Below, in pieces: positions 17,679-26,112 of a stretch of DNA of 64,000 bases (the first letter of the stretch is position 1; every line of letters begins with the position of its first letter). The stretch covers positions 682,001 to 746,000 of the forward strand of contig OY781965.2 in the NCBI GenBank assembly GCA_963677395.2. The letters are read 5' to 3'. A model generated the notes under the pieces. It searched no databases, was not told the origin of the DNA, and was given only the letters and a program-made list of their open reading frames with translations. This DNA comes from G963667975 sp963677395 (GTDB lineage Bacteria; Bacteroidota; Bacteroidia; Bacteroidales; G963667975). Both the position numbers and the translations under genes were made by a program.

Positions 17679-18545
17679 ATGTTTATGAAGAGAATAAAGC
17701 ATATATCACTCATTATAATACTGGTAGTAGTTTCCGGTTTTCTGAACACTTCCTGCGATAAAATGGATGGCCGGTATCTTACACCGTTTAAACAAAGTGA
17801 ATGGACCGGACGAAGAGTTCTGCTCGAAGATTATACAGGGCAAAAATGCCCGAATTGTCCGGCCGGCGCAAAAATTGCAAAAGATTTAAAAGATCTTTAT
17901 GGCGAAAAACTCATTGTAGTAAGTATTCATGCAGGATACTTTGCCAAACCGGATAACAATCCTCCGTTTACTACCGATTACAGAACGGTAGCAGGGACAG
18001 AATATGACGATTATTTCGGAATAGGATTGGTGGGAAATCCAAACGGTATGGTCAACCGTACGGGATGGAAAGGAAGTCATATCCTTTCACCAAATGCGTG
18101 GACCTCAAAAATAGTTTCTGAAATGAACAAGGCTCCGCAAGTTGAAGTAGAAATTGCAAAAGACTATACCACTACAACCCGAAACCTCTCGATAGATGTT
18201 AAAACTACCTTTAAAACTACTCTTCAGAAAAATCTTAAGCTATTAGTTTGGATTACAGAAGACAGCATTGTTTCTCCTCAGCAAAATAATGATCCGAATA
18301 TTGGAACGGTTGGGGTTATTCAGAATTATGTACATCGTCACATGCTCAGAGGAACCGTTAATTCAACCTGGGGAACATTAATAGCCAATACATCGGTTGC
18401 AGTACCTAAAGGAACAGTGAAAAACAATAACTTCACCTACACACTTCCTGCGAACTGGAAAGATGGCGATTGTTATATTATCGCGTTTGTGTATGACGAT
18501 CAAAACAAAGAAGTATTTCAGGCAAATGAGCTAAAAATCAAATAA
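17679..18545 (+). CDS. Omp28-related lipoprotein with thioredoxin-like CxxC motif
   Basis: A 288-residue lipoprotein: the signal sequence ends in the lipobox LNTSC (Cys26). Residues 45-130 resemble a thioredoxin-like domain with C57-P-N-C60 in EDYTGQKCPNCPAGA, as in the Omp28 family of Porphyromonas. The second half (residues 150-288) is a beta-rich domain ending in a Bacteroidota-style strand. Start codons at 17679 and 17685 are both possible. Its CxxC and position behind a TlpA homologue suggest thiol redox work at the outer membrane; this is inference. Confidence 0.85.
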   Translation: MFMKRIKHISLIIILVVVSGFLNTSCDKMDGRYLTPFKQSEWTGRRVLLEDYTGQKCPNCPAGAKIAKDLKDLYGEKLIVVSIHAGYFAKPDNNPPFTTDYRTVAGTEYDDYFGIGLVGNPNGMVNRTGWKGSHILSPNAWTSKIVSEMNKAPQVEVEIAKDYTTTTRNLSIDVKTTFKTTLQKNLKLLVWITEDSIVSPQQNNDPNIGTVGVIQNYVHRHMLRGTVNSTWGTLIANTSVAVPKGTVKNNNFTYTLPANWKDGDCYIIAFVYDDQNKEVFQANELKIK

Positions 18546-18562
18546 ACTGATTTATCGTATTG

Positions 18563-18593
18563 AAAATGGGCTGTTTAAACAGCCCATTTTTAT
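18563..18593. terminator. Bidirectional terminator between the Omp28-like gene and tamL
   Basis: A perfect 28-base palindrome (18563-18590) made of AAAATGGGCTGTTT and its complement, with T-rich flank on the right and A-rich flank on the left. It lies between two converging genes. Confidence 0.9.
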
Positions 18594-18602
18594 TTCATTC
18601 AA

Positions 18603-20948
18603 TTAGAACGGATACCCGATTCCGAAATTAAGTACAAAGTTTGAGAGTTTCTGTTTTCCAATTACCCATCTTTCTGATTCTGGTTTTGCAGGATCTCGTA
18701 CAGGCACTGCTGCATCAACACGGATTACAAAGTACGAAAAATCGAAACGAGCCCCAAAACCAGCTCCGATTGCAATTTCCTTGTAGAAGTTCTTTATACT
18801 GAAATATCCTCCCGAAAAGCTTTCATTTGGACTGTTAAGCCATACATTCCCTGCATCAACAAACAACGCACCCTTAAGCATTCGATAAATCGGGAAACGA
18901 TTCTCAGCACTGAATACCATTGTAAGATCTCCTACACGGTCGAAATTGTATGCAGACGGGTCATTATAACTCCCGGGTCCTAATGAACGAATTGTCCAGG
19001 CCCGGATATTATTAGTCCCTCCGGCAAAAAATCCCTTTTCATAAGGTAATACTTTCGAATTCCCGTATGGCGTTCCTATTCCTCCTAAAAAGCGCAAAAC
19101 AAAGGTGTTTTGGTTATTCAGGTACAGATATCGCTTTACATCAAAGTCTATTCTTAGATATTGAGCAAACCGTAGTTTAAAAATTTCATACTGACCCTCT
19201 GAGCCGGCCTTTGTCCCCAGAATCTTATTTGCAGTCTGTAATAAATTACCGGCCGATTCAAAGTTAAAACGAAAGTAAGTGAAGTCTTTGTTGCGGCCAA
19301 ATTCCTGGTCACTAAAGATATAGCTATACCGCAAATTCAAAATAAAGTGGTCGGTATATTGATTTTGTAAACGTTTATCTTTTAATTGTAAAATACGTTG
19401 CTGAAATGCAGAATCGGTAACAATTTTCACGGCATTTACTTCGATTGGTACCAGAATGTGTTTTACGTATTTGTTTAAATCCCAGGTATATCCGAATGAT
19501 ATGTTGTTAATGACACGCCTGAAATCGGGTCTTTTCTGAAAATTATATCCGTAATTGATGGTGGTCTTAGGCTTAAAGTATTTCGAGAATCTTTCCTGAG
19601 AAACCGGAATGAGAAATTTAGGAAATTCGAGGCTTGCGTCAAAGCCTGTTTCCAGCGTATTAAAAAGTGGTAAGTCAATAGATTTACTTTCTCCAAACAC
19701 TTTTTGAATTTCAGCAGCTCCTCTGAGTCTTAGGTTCAGAATTTCAGCTCCTCCGAAGAGATTTTTATGTTGGGCTACGAAATTACCGGCAATTCCATAG
19801 TTTCCACTGGAGTTGGTGCCTTCGATCTCAAAAGTGTATGATATTGCTTTTGAGCGTGTTAAATCAACTTTGCAGTCCAGTTTTCGTAAGTAAAGAGCGG
19901 AATCGTTCTCTGTTACATCATTAAAGGTAATATTGACGAAACGAAAATTTCGTAAGTCGGAAAGGCGATTGAATGAGAGGTCAACATCTTTTAGGTTGAA
20001 AAAGTTTCCCGATGAAATAAAGAGCGACTGAGCAATTGTTTTAGGTTTGATGCGGAATGGCTGAGTGTAGGTGAAATAGTAAGAATTTGACGTGTCGGAG
20101 GGGTTTGTTGAATTCAACACCAAATGAACAGTGTCTATCTTTTCATTGTCATCTTTTAATGGATTATATTCCTGATTAACAATGATATTCCGAAGCTGAT
20201 ATCGGGCATGAGGAACTTCAATAACTGAGTCGGTTCCTGCTTTTTTCTTTAAGAAATCGCGAATTACCAATCGTACATCCATTTGGTTTGATAGTAAAGA
20301 ACTGTCGATCTGATAGTTGATAAATTCTTTCGAAAAACGGAAATATCCCTGATTTTTAAGATAACCTGCAATACGCTCACGTTCTTTATCCAACACATCC
20401 TCGTCATATTGATTTCCAGATTTCAGCAATGAATATTGCCATTGAGATTGTATCCTGTTTTCCAGACTGTCATCGGTGGTGTAAAAATTAATTCGACGGA
20501 ATGTATAAGGTTCAGGTGTGGTGATTTTTAGATAAACTCTCGCTTTCTTATTTTTCTTAAAATTGAAAGAGTGCTCAACTTTTGCATCAAAATAACCCTT
20601 TGAAGCCAGATATTGCTTTATTTTCTGCACGCCTTGAATTGTCAGATTAGTATCCAGAACTACGGGCGGTTCTCCAATTTTACGAAGCCATCGATGTACC
20701 CAGCTACTGTCTTTTTTATCGTTCGACCGATTATAAAAGAACAGTTTTACCTTCATAAACAGGAATTTTCGGTTTGGATGCTGACGTAAAATCATATCTA
20801 TTTCTTCTTTGGAAACAGAATTCTTACTGATTTCAATAGAATTGCCCTGAAGCAGATAGCGCCCATCCGGAACTTTTTTGGTTGTATTGCAGGATGTTAA
20901 CGCAATGAATGCAAGTGTAAATATGATAAAATAGTGTACGAGCTTCAT
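18603..20948 (-). CDS. tamL: TamL, lipoprotein form of the TamA outer membrane assembly protein
   Basis: A 781-residue Omp85-family protein. The signal peptide ends in ALTSC (lipobox, Cys20), so the N-terminus is lipidated, which separates Bacteroidota TamL from TamA of Proteobacteria. POTRA-like modules fill residues about 25-370 (GNSIEISKNSVSKEEIDMIL; IQGVQKIKQYLASKGYFDAKVEHSF in pieces), and a barrel follows to residue 781, with FFAGGTNNIRAWTIRSLGPGSY as the conserved loop. ATG 20948 is chosen because it starts the signal peptide; the frame is open to 20969. The partner gene tamB is not in the window. Confidence 0.9.
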   Translation of the reverse strand: MKLVHYFIIFTLAFIALTSCNTTKKVPDGRYLLQGNSIEISKNSVSKEEIDMILRQHPNRKFLFMKVKLFFYNRSNDKKDSSWVHRWLRKIGEPPVVLDTNLTIQGVQKIKQYLASKGYFDAKVEHSFNFKKNKKARVYLKITTPEPYTFRRINFYTTDDSLENRIQSQWQYSLLKSGNQYDEDVLDKERERIAGYLKNQGYFRFSKEFINYQIDSSLLSNQMDVRLVIRDFLKKKAGTDSVIEVPHARYQLRNIIVNQEYNPLKDDNEKIDTVHLVLNSTNPSDTSNSYYFTYTQPFRIKPKTIAQSLFISSGNFFNLKDVDLSFNRLSDLRNFRFVNITFNDVTENDSALYLRKLDCKVDLTRSKAISYTFEIEGTNSSGNYGIAGNFVAQHKNLFGGAEILNLRLRGAAEIQKVFGESKSIDLPLFNTLETGFDASLEFPKFLIPVSQERFSKYFKPKTTINYGYNFQKRPDFRRVINNISFGYTWDLNKYVKHILVPIEVNAVKIVTDSAFQQRILQLKDKRLQNQYTDHFILNLRYSYIFSDQEFGRNKDFTYFRFNFESAGNLLQTANKILGTKAGSEGQYEIFKLRFAQYLRIDFDVKRYLYLNNQNTFVLRFLGGIGTPYGNSKVLPYEKGFFAGGTNNIRAWTIRSLGPGSYNDPSAYNFDRVGDLTMVFSAENRFPIYRMLKGALFVDAGNVWLNSPNESFSGGYFSIKNFYKEIAIGAGFGARFDFSYFVIRVDAAVPVRDPAKPESERWVIGKQKLSNFVLNFGIGYPF

Positions 20949-21253
20949 AGTGAACGGATCTATCAACAAAAATAATCAATGTATAGAAGCTGAACGCAAA
21001 CAATCAAAAAAAGAGAATATAAAAGAATTCAATCCCGTTAAGTTAAGAAAACAGGCTTTCCTGGGTTCGGAACTCAGTCTGACAGTTACACGGAGTCCCG
21101 AAAATTTGGGAAATGCCGATTATAAAGTGCATTTGTTTTTCGTATATCCTTAACGTAACGACGTTGAAAAAAGATTTGTAATTTAGAATAGTTCTAAGTT
21201 ATTTGAAAATGGAGAAAATATTTGGAGGTATGAAAAAAAGCACTACTTTTGCA
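20949..21253. other. Gene-free stretch with a decayed palindromic repeat
   Basis: No convincing gene lies between tamL and the first tRNA. The segment 21054-21113 is a shortened relative of the palindromic element at 15206-15350: both contain AGGCTTTCC and the 13-mer ACTCAGTCTGACA, and here GAGTCCCGAAAATTTGGGAAA resembles the right arm of the copy near 62.3 kb. No terminal repeats remain. The rest is AT-rich and holds the tRNA promoter at its right end. Confidence 0.5.
21221..21251 (+). promoter_or_regulatory. Promoter of the first tRNA-Val gene
   Basis: TTTG (21221-21224) and TACTTTTG (21244-21251) stand exactly 19 bases apart, a perfect fit to the Bacteroidota housekeeping promoter. The tRNA begins 18 bases after the -7 box. 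Confidence 0.85.
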
Positions 21254-21268
21254 ACGCAATCAGCAAAA

Positions 21269-21346
21269 GGGAGCATAGCTCAGCTGGTTCAGAGCACCTG
21301 CCTTACAAGCAGGGGGTCACAGGTTCGAATCCTGTTGCTCCCACCA
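21269..21346 (+). tRNA. tRNA-Val (anticodon TAC), copy 1
   Basis: The acceptor arms GGGAGCA and TGCTCCC pair perfectly, followed by discriminator A and an encoded CCA. The D arm (GCTCAGCTGGTTCAGAGC), the anticodon arm CTGCC-TTACAAG-CAG with TAC at 21304-21306, and the TTCGAAT T-loop are all canonical. Total length is 78 bases with CCA. It has its own promoter and terminator. Confidence 0.97.
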
Positions 21347-21349
21347 AAC

Positions 21350-21380
21350 AAAAGAGAATCGCGTTGCGGTTCTCTTTTTT
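21350..21380 (+). terminator. Terminator of tRNA-Val copy 1
   Basis: A 13-base-pair hairpin (21350-21362 with 21366-21378, loop GTT, one G-T pair) followed by a T run, 3 bases behind the tRNA. Confidence 0.9.
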
Positions 21381-21421
21381 GTTTTCCGATAAATCATACG
21401 TAGAGAAATTTTTATGTGAGA

Positions 21422-21452
21422 TTTGGTAGAATAAAAAATTGATGTATCTTTG
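21422..21452 (+). promoter_or_regulatory. Promoter of the second tRNA-Val gene
   Basis: TTTG (21422-21425) and TATCTTTG (21445-21452) are separated by 19 bases. The spacer sequence differs from that of copy 1, while both boxes are kept. Confidence 0.85.
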
Positions 21453-21470
21453 CAGCCCAATCAGCAAAAG

Positions 21471-21548
21471 GGGAGCATAGCTCAGCTGGTTCAGAGCACC
21501 TGCCTTACAAGCAGGGGGTCACAGGTTCGAATCCTGTTGCTCCCACCA
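21471..21548 (+). tRNA. tRNA-Val (anticodon TAC), copy 2
   Basis: The sequence is identical to the tRNA-Val at 21269-21346, including the encoded CCA; the anticodon TAC lies at 21516-21518. It has its own promoter boxes and terminator, so both copies are likely expressed. Confidence 0.97.
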
Positions 21549-21551
21549 AAC

Positions 21552-21582
21552 AAAAAGAGAATCGCGTTGCGGTTCTCTTTTT
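21552..21582 (+). terminator. Terminator of tRNA-Val copy 2
   Basis: The same hairpin as behind copy 1 (AGAGAATCGC-GTT-GCGGTTCTCT core) followed by five T. Confidence 0.9.
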
Positions 21583-21763
21583 GTTTTCCGATATTTTTGA
21601 ATAAGCGGAAAATCAGAAACTTGCATCTGAACTTTGCGGCGAAACTCAAACAGCAAAGTCTTTTATACCGATTGAGGAAATGTTAAGCCCAGTCCTATAT
21701 CCCAAAGAGAATATAGAAATAACCCAAAGTCATTCTGCGATTAAACGAAAACGCTCTAAAACA

Positions 21764-21799
21764 ACAAAAGCTCTCCGAATATATTCAGAAAGCTTTTGT
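21764..21799 (-). terminator. Terminator of tRNA-Leu
   Basis: Read on the - strand, ACAAAAGCTTTCTGAATATATTC and its near complement form a hairpin with two mismatches (outer arms 21764-21772 with 21791-21799), followed by TGTTTT. It begins at the 3' end of the tRNA-Leu gene. The sequence given here in outline is spread over 36 bases. Confidence 0.7.
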
Positions 21800-21883
21800 A
21801 CCCGAGGCGGGACTTGAACCCGCACGACCGTAAAGATCACAGGATTTTAAGTCCGGCGTGTCTACCAATTCCACCACTCGGGC
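21799..21883 (-). tRNA. tRNA-Leu (anticodon TAA)
   Basis: On the - strand the acceptor arms GCCCGAG and CTCGGGT pair (with one G-T pair at the end). The anticodon loop CTTAAAA carries TAA, and the long variable arm (TGTGATCTTTACGGTCG region) marks a class II tRNA. The T-arm is GCGGGTTCAAGTCCCGC. Length is 85 bases to the discriminator A; CCA is not encoded. Confidence 0.96.
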
Positions 21884-21947
21884 ATTCGGACTTAACAATA
21901 AAGAGAAATTTGAGCTACGATACTATTTCGTAAAACTTACTCTTCTA

Positions 21948-21971
21948 TAAAAAAACCTCTTTAGAAGAGGT
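21948..21971 (-). terminator. Terminator of tRNA-Gly
   Basis: On the - strand ACCTCTT-CTA-AAGAGGT forms a 7-base-pair hairpin (21955-21971) followed by seven T (21954-21948), 5 bases behind the tRNA. Confidence 0.85.
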
Positions 21972-21975
21972 CTTG

Positions 21976-22048
21976 AGCGGAAGACGAGACTCGAACTCGC
22001 GACCCTAACCTTGGCAAGGTTATGCTCTACCAACTGAGCTACTTCCGC
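21976..22048 (-). tRNA. tRNA-Gly (anticodon GCC)
   Basis: On the - strand GCGGAAG pairs with CTTCCGC; the D arm is AGCTCAGTTGGTAGAGCA, the anticodon arm AACCT-TGCCA-AGGTT carries GCC, and the T-arm is GCGAGTTCGAGTCTCGT. The length is 73 bases to the discriminator T; CCA is not encoded. Confidence 0.97.
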
Positions 22049-22099
22049 TTTTGTGGTGCAAAGATATGTAAAAAGAAATATTCCAACCAAATTTTTTTA

Positions 22100-24724
22100 T
22101 CACTTTCCAATTACTTTTTTAATCTCATTTAGCTTCATCAGTGCTTCTACGGGTGTAAGTATGTCGATATCAATATTTAAAATATCCTCTTTTATTTGCA
22201 GTAAAACGGGGTCGTCAAGCTGAATAAAGCTTAGTTGAAAATCATCTTTAGGCTTTGATTTTGCTGACTTTCCTTTGGTTTTGCGTGTAAGCTCTTCATT
22301 GCTATGCGATTGTTCCAGCTTTTCTAAAAGATCATTGGCACGATCGATAACCCGTCCGGGCATTCCTGCCATTTTCGCAACATGAATCCCAAAGCTATGT
22401 TCGCTGCCTCCTGGTACCAGTTTTCGGAGGAAGATTACTTTATTGCCTATTTCCTTTACCGAGATATGGTAGTTTTTAATACGGTGCATTCCCCCGGCCA
22501 TTTCATTAAGTTCGTGATAATGAGTGGCGAACAAGACTTTTGGACGATAGAGCGGATGCTCGTGCAGATATTCGGCGATGGCCCATGCAATCGAGATTCC
22601 GTCGTAGGTACTGGTTCCACGACCAATTTCATCCAGCAATATGAGGCTTCGGCTCGAAACATTGTTCAGGATGCTGGCCGTTTCGTTCATCTCAACCATA
22701 AAGGTTGATTCTCCCGATGAAATATTATCCGATGCGCCCACGCGGGTAAAAATTTTATCAACCAAGCCTATTCTGGCTTTTTCAGCAGGTACAAAACATC
22801 CGATTTGAGCCATCAGCACTATCAGCCCGGTTTGACGTAATAATGCCGATTTACCCGACATATTAGGACCGGTAATGATGATGATTTGTTGCATCTGATC
22901 GTCGAGCGAAACATCGTTGGCTATATATTTTTCGCCAACAGGCAGTTGCTTTTCAATAACCGGATGGCGACCGTTTACAATCTCTAACTGATAGCTTGTA
23001 TCTATTTCGGGACGAATGTAATTATTTTCTTTGGAAACGGATGCAAAGCTCATCAGGCAGTCGAGTCTTGCCAGTAACTGAGCATTGAGCTGAACAGGCT
23101 GAACGTAATCGGAAACCGTTAACACCAAATCGCTGAAAAGCTTGCTTTCAAGCTCAAGAATTTTTTCTTCAGCACCCAGAATTTTCGATTCATACACCTT
23201 CAGTTCTTCGGTAATATAGCGTTCGGCATTGGCCAGTGTTTGTTTCCGGGTCCAGTCATCGGGAACTTTATCTTTATGTGTATTGGTTACTTCAATGTAA
23301 TATCCAAATACATTGTTGAAACTGATTTTCAGCGAAGAAATTCCGGTTCGTTCTACTTCCCGCTGCTGAATCTGCAGCAGATAATCTTTCCCGGAAAAGG
23401 CGAGTTTGCGAAGTTCGTCCAACTCTTCCGAAACACCTTCGGCAATTACATTGCCTTTGTTTACCATGGCCGGAGGATCCTGCATCAGCTCTTTTTCAAG
23501 CTTATCGCGGATGATAGCACAAACATTAAGCTGATCCCCGATTTTTCGCAAGGACGAATCTCCGGAATCTTCACATTGTTTTTTGAGGATTTCGATGGCA
23601 TAAAGTGCCCGTTTTATCTGAATGAGCTCACGGGGAGAAACTCTGCTTACAGCCACTTTCGAAATCAATCGTTCCAGATCACCGACAAGCTTCAGTTGCT
23701 GGTGAATCAACTCTTCAACATCCGCATGACTGAGCAGAAATTCAACAATACCAAGACGTTCTTCAATGGGTTGTTTATCTTTCAACGGCAGGATAATCCA
23801 GCGTTTCAACATACGTGAACCCATCGGGGAGATGGTATGATCCAGCACATCGACCAGTGTGCGTGCATTTTCGTTATTTGAGTACAGAAGTTCCAGATTG
23901 CGGATAGTAAACTTATCGAGCCAAACGTAATGATCTTCTTCGATGCGACTTAGTTTACAGATATGTCCGGTGCGGTCATGTTGAGTTTCGGCCAGATAAT
24001 GAATTGCTGCACCCGCTGCAATAATCCCGGCGGAGAGATCTTCTACCCCAAACCCTTTGAGGGATGTGGTTTGAAACTGTTTTAGCAAGGTTTCGAGCGC
24101 GAAATCGCGGGTAAAGACCCAGTCTTCAAAGGTGTTGGTATAGAATTTTTCTCCATGTAACTCTTTGAATTGCGGAATCTTATTCTTTTGAACGATAACC
24201 TCACTGGGCTTAAAACTCTGTAAAAGTTTGTCAATGTATTCGTTACTTCCCTGAGCAAGATAAAATTCACCGGTAGAAACATCCAGAAAAGCAATCCCGC
24301 TGGTTTTTGCATCGATATGAATACTGGCAAGAAAATTATTTTCCTTGTGTTCCAACACTTTATCGTTGTACGAAACACCTGGTGTTACCAGTTCAGTAAT
24401 TCCGCGTTTTACAATTTTTTTGGTGAGCTTTGGATCTTCCAGTTGTTCGCAGATAGCCACACGCAAACCGGCTCGTACGAGCCTGGGCAGATATGTATCG
24501 AGAGAATGGTAGGGGAACCCGGCCAGCTCAATATACGAAGCGGAGCCGTTTGCCCTGCGGGTAAGCACAATACCCAGAATGGCGGAGGCTTTTACTGCAT
24601 CTTCGCCAAAAGTTTCATAAAAATCGCCAACACGAAACAATAACATTGCGTCAGGGTATTTTACCTTGATGCTGTAATATTGTTTCATCAAAGGAGTTTC
24701 GGATGGATCGGTATTTTTTGCCAA
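22100..24724 (-). CDS. mutS: DNA mismatch repair protein MutS
   Basis: MutS recognises mismatches and starts repair through its ATPase. This 874-residue protein has the mismatch-binding F-Y-E motif at residues 35-37 (RVGDFYETFGEDA), the lever and clamp regions, and the ATPase core near residues 620-750: Walker A GPNMSGKSALLRQ, the SSGESTFMVEM block, Walker B LILLDEIGRGTSTYDG and the FATHYHEL motif. Length is normal for MutS1. The last 60 residues include a Lys-rich linker and the C-terminal helical tail (PVEALMKLNEIKKV). It is transcribed away from the RNA methylase gene. Confidence 0.98.
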   Translation of the reverse strand: MAKNTDPSETPLMKQYYSIKVKYPDAMLLFRVGDFYETFGEDAVKASAILGIVLTRRANGSASYIELAGFPYHSLDTYLPRLVRAGLRVAICEQLEDPKLTKKIVKRGITELVTPGVSYNDKVLEHKENNFLASIHIDAKTSGIAFLDVSTGEFYLAQGSNEYIDKLLQSFKPSEVIVQKNKIPQFKELHGEKFYTNTFEDWVFTRDFALETLLKQFQTTSLKGFGVEDLSAGIIAAGAAIHYLAETQHDRTGHICKLSRIEEDHYVWLDKFTIRNLELLYSNNENARTLVDVLDHTISPMGSRMLKRWIILPLKDKQPIEERLGIVEFLLSHADVEELIHQQLKLVGDLERLISKVAVSRVSPRELIQIKRALYAIEILKKQCEDSGDSSLRKIGDQLNVCAIIRDKLEKELMQDPPAMVNKGNVIAEGVSEELDELRKLAFSGKDYLLQIQQREVERTGISSLKISFNNVFGYYIEVTNTHKDKVPDDWTRKQTLANAERYITEELKVYESKILGAEEKILELESKLFSDLVLTVSDYVQPVQLNAQLLARLDCLMSFASVSKENNYIRPEIDTSYQLEIVNGRHPVIEKQLPVGEKYIANDVSLDDQMQQIIIITGPNMSGKSALLRQTGLIVLMAQIGCFVPAEKARIGLVDKIFTRVGASDNISSGESTFMVEMNETASILNNVSSRSLILLDEIGRGTSTYDGISIAWAIAEYLHEHPLYRPKVLFATHYHELNEMAGGMHRIKNYHISVKEIGNKVIFLRKLVPGGSEHSFGIHVAKMAGMPGRVIDRANDLLEKLEQSHSNEELTRKTKGKSAKSKPKDDFQLSFIQLDDPVLLQIKEDILNIDIDILTPVEALMKLNEIKKVIGK

Positions 24725-24844
24725 AGCTTATCAGATTAAAAGGAAAGAAACAAAAATAAGGGTTTTTGGCTAAATACGCTTTTGCAATTTTGCATCATTG
24801 GATAATTTAGAATTTCCGACCTTTGCACAAAGATTAATTCCACT

Positions 24845-25390
24845 ATGCGAAAAATTGAAAACAGCGAGCTTAACCGTCTCAGTGTAAACGAGTTTAAGAA
24901 ATCGAAGAAGATACCGCTGGTTATTATTCTCGACAATATACGCAGTCAGCATAATATTGGTTCGGTTTTCAGAACCAGTGATGCATTCCGGATTGAGAAA
25001 ATTTACCTCTGTGGAATTACGGCTACTCCGCCGCATCGCGAAATTCATAAAGCAGCGCTGGGAGCAACAGAATCGGTTGATTGGCAGTATATTGAAAATA
25101 CAGGCATCTTGATTCATCAGTTGAAAGAGGAGGGTTATACGATTTTTGCCATTGAACAGGCCGAAGGAAGCATTCTGGTGGATGATTTTCAGTACGATTA
25201 TACTGCACCACTTGCGGTTGTGTTTGGAAACGAAGTGAATGGTGTGGATGAAGAGGTGATGGAACTTGTAGATGGTTCTATCGAGATACCGCAATATGGT
25301 ACCAAGCATTCACTGAATATTTCGGTAAGTGCCGGGATTGTAATCTGGGAGTTGTTCAAACGCTTTTATACCATCCGGAAAGAAATTTAA
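24845..25390 (+). CDS. TrmH/SpoU family RNA 2'-O-methyltransferase
   Basis: A 181-residue protein of the SPOUT class, with the three SpoU motifs: DNIRSQHNIGSVFRTSDAFRIE (motif 1, residues about 29-50), VVFGNEVNGV (motif 2, near 122) and IPQYGTKHSLNISVSAGIVIWE (motif 3, near 150). Such enzymes methylate ribose in tRNA or rRNA using S-adenosylmethionine. It has no extra RNA-binding domain, so the target cannot be predicted. The start ATG at 24845 follows a box-like GACCTTTG at 24818-24825, which is only a near match to the -7 consensus. Confidence 0.92.
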   Translation: MRKIENSELNRLSVNEFKKSKKIPLVIILDNIRSQHNIGSVFRTSDAFRIEKIYLCGITATPPHREIHKAALGATESVDWQYIENTGILIHQLKEEGYTIFAIEQAEGSILVDDFQYDYTAPLAVVFGNEVNGVDEEVMELVDGSIEIPQYGTKHSLNISVSAGIVIWELFKRFYTIRKEI

Positions 25391-25597
25391 AGACTATTTC
25401 TGATTTATCTTTCTGATTAACAGTGTAATGATTATGCTGAGTCTCGGCTTCGGGAAAATATTGACAGAAACACGATAATTAAGTTTTTGTTCTCTTCAAT
25501 CGGTATGAAAGTACGATTGGATAGTTTTGGATATCATTAAATTTGTTGCAGATAAAATAATTCTACTGAATCTTGAATTAGCCAAAAAGCCTGTGTG

Positions 25598-25634
25598 AAA
25601 AAGCCCGATCGTACAGAAAATTATCGGGCTTTTA
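25598..25634 (+). terminator. Rho-independent terminator-like hairpin
   Basis: AAAAGCCCGAT (25599-25609) pairs with ATCGGGCTTTT (25623-25633) across a 13-base loop. It lies 208 bases behind the RNA methylase gene and immediately before direct repeat A, so it may belong to either. Confidence 0.7.
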
Positions 25635-25642
25635 CGTTTATC

Positions 25643-25916
25643 ACCTGTTCAGCACAACTTTGGTTAATGAGAGTAAACATTTCTTAGGGGAAAAAGCAAT
25701 AGTTTTTGATGGCGGTATTGCAGGAAATAACAGGGCTTCAATCGAAACTGAATATAAATTTTCCATGATTTAACGAGTTTTTGTTTGTAAATCATGATTT
25801 TAACCGTAAATTTGATATTCGGTATTGTCCGAAGTGAAACGGAGGGTTATGCCTGAACAGGCGGTATATTTTATTGCCGGGATAATGCGGGTTTCAGCGT
25901 TTCTGAAACGAATAAG
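25643..25916. repeat. Diverged direct repeat A
   Basis: This stretch matches 27312-27550 along most of its length, at roughly three identical bases out of four by eye. Shared blocks include ACCTGTTCAGCACAA, TTCTTAGGGGAAAAAGCAA, TTTGTGTGTAAATCATG-like and GAAACGAA-AATAAG. Copy B starts 3 bases after the stop codon of the T9SS protein gene, so this copy may mark the site of a lost paralogue. Confidence 0.8.
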
Positions 25917-26112
25917 TTTTTGTGTAATTTTTCGATATTGGCAACAAAAACATACCGCCAAATCGTTAGCACAAGGCGTAAATAACACAGCGGTCTAATA
26001 AAGGCTGACCACCTAATGTGTCAATCAAAGTTATATTAAAAAGAAGTGGAGATCAGAAACCACTTAAAAACAAGACGACACTAAAAAGTCATATTTGTAA
26101 AAATTAAAAATT

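Larger units (their letters stand above)
21257..21391 (+). repeat. Tandem duplication unit 1 (tRNA-Val plus terminator)
   Basis: These 135 bases recur almost unchanged at 21458-21593, about 200 bases further on. The shared block begins just after the -7 box and ends after the terminator, at CCGATA; the differences are one extra G before the tRNA and one base in each of two homopolymer runs. Confidence 0.92.
21458..21593 (+). repeat. Tandem duplication unit 2 (tRNA-Val plus terminator)
   Basis: The second copy of the 135-base block described at 21257-21391, here 136 bases long. The tRNA part is identical in both; the terminator has one more A on the left arm and one T fewer at the end. Confidence 0.92.
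25391..26112. other. Long gene-free stretch with terminator, half palindrome and direct repeat A
   Basis: No supported gene lies here. A half copy of the palindromic element seen near 62.3 kb (CTGAGTCTCGGCTTCGGGAA, 25437-25456) is followed by a terminator-like hairpin (25598-25634) and by the 274-base repeat A (25643-25916), which recurs behind the next gene. The last 200 bases are AT-rich with no clear promoter; TCATATTTG at about 26090 is a near match to a -7 box. Confidence 0.6.
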
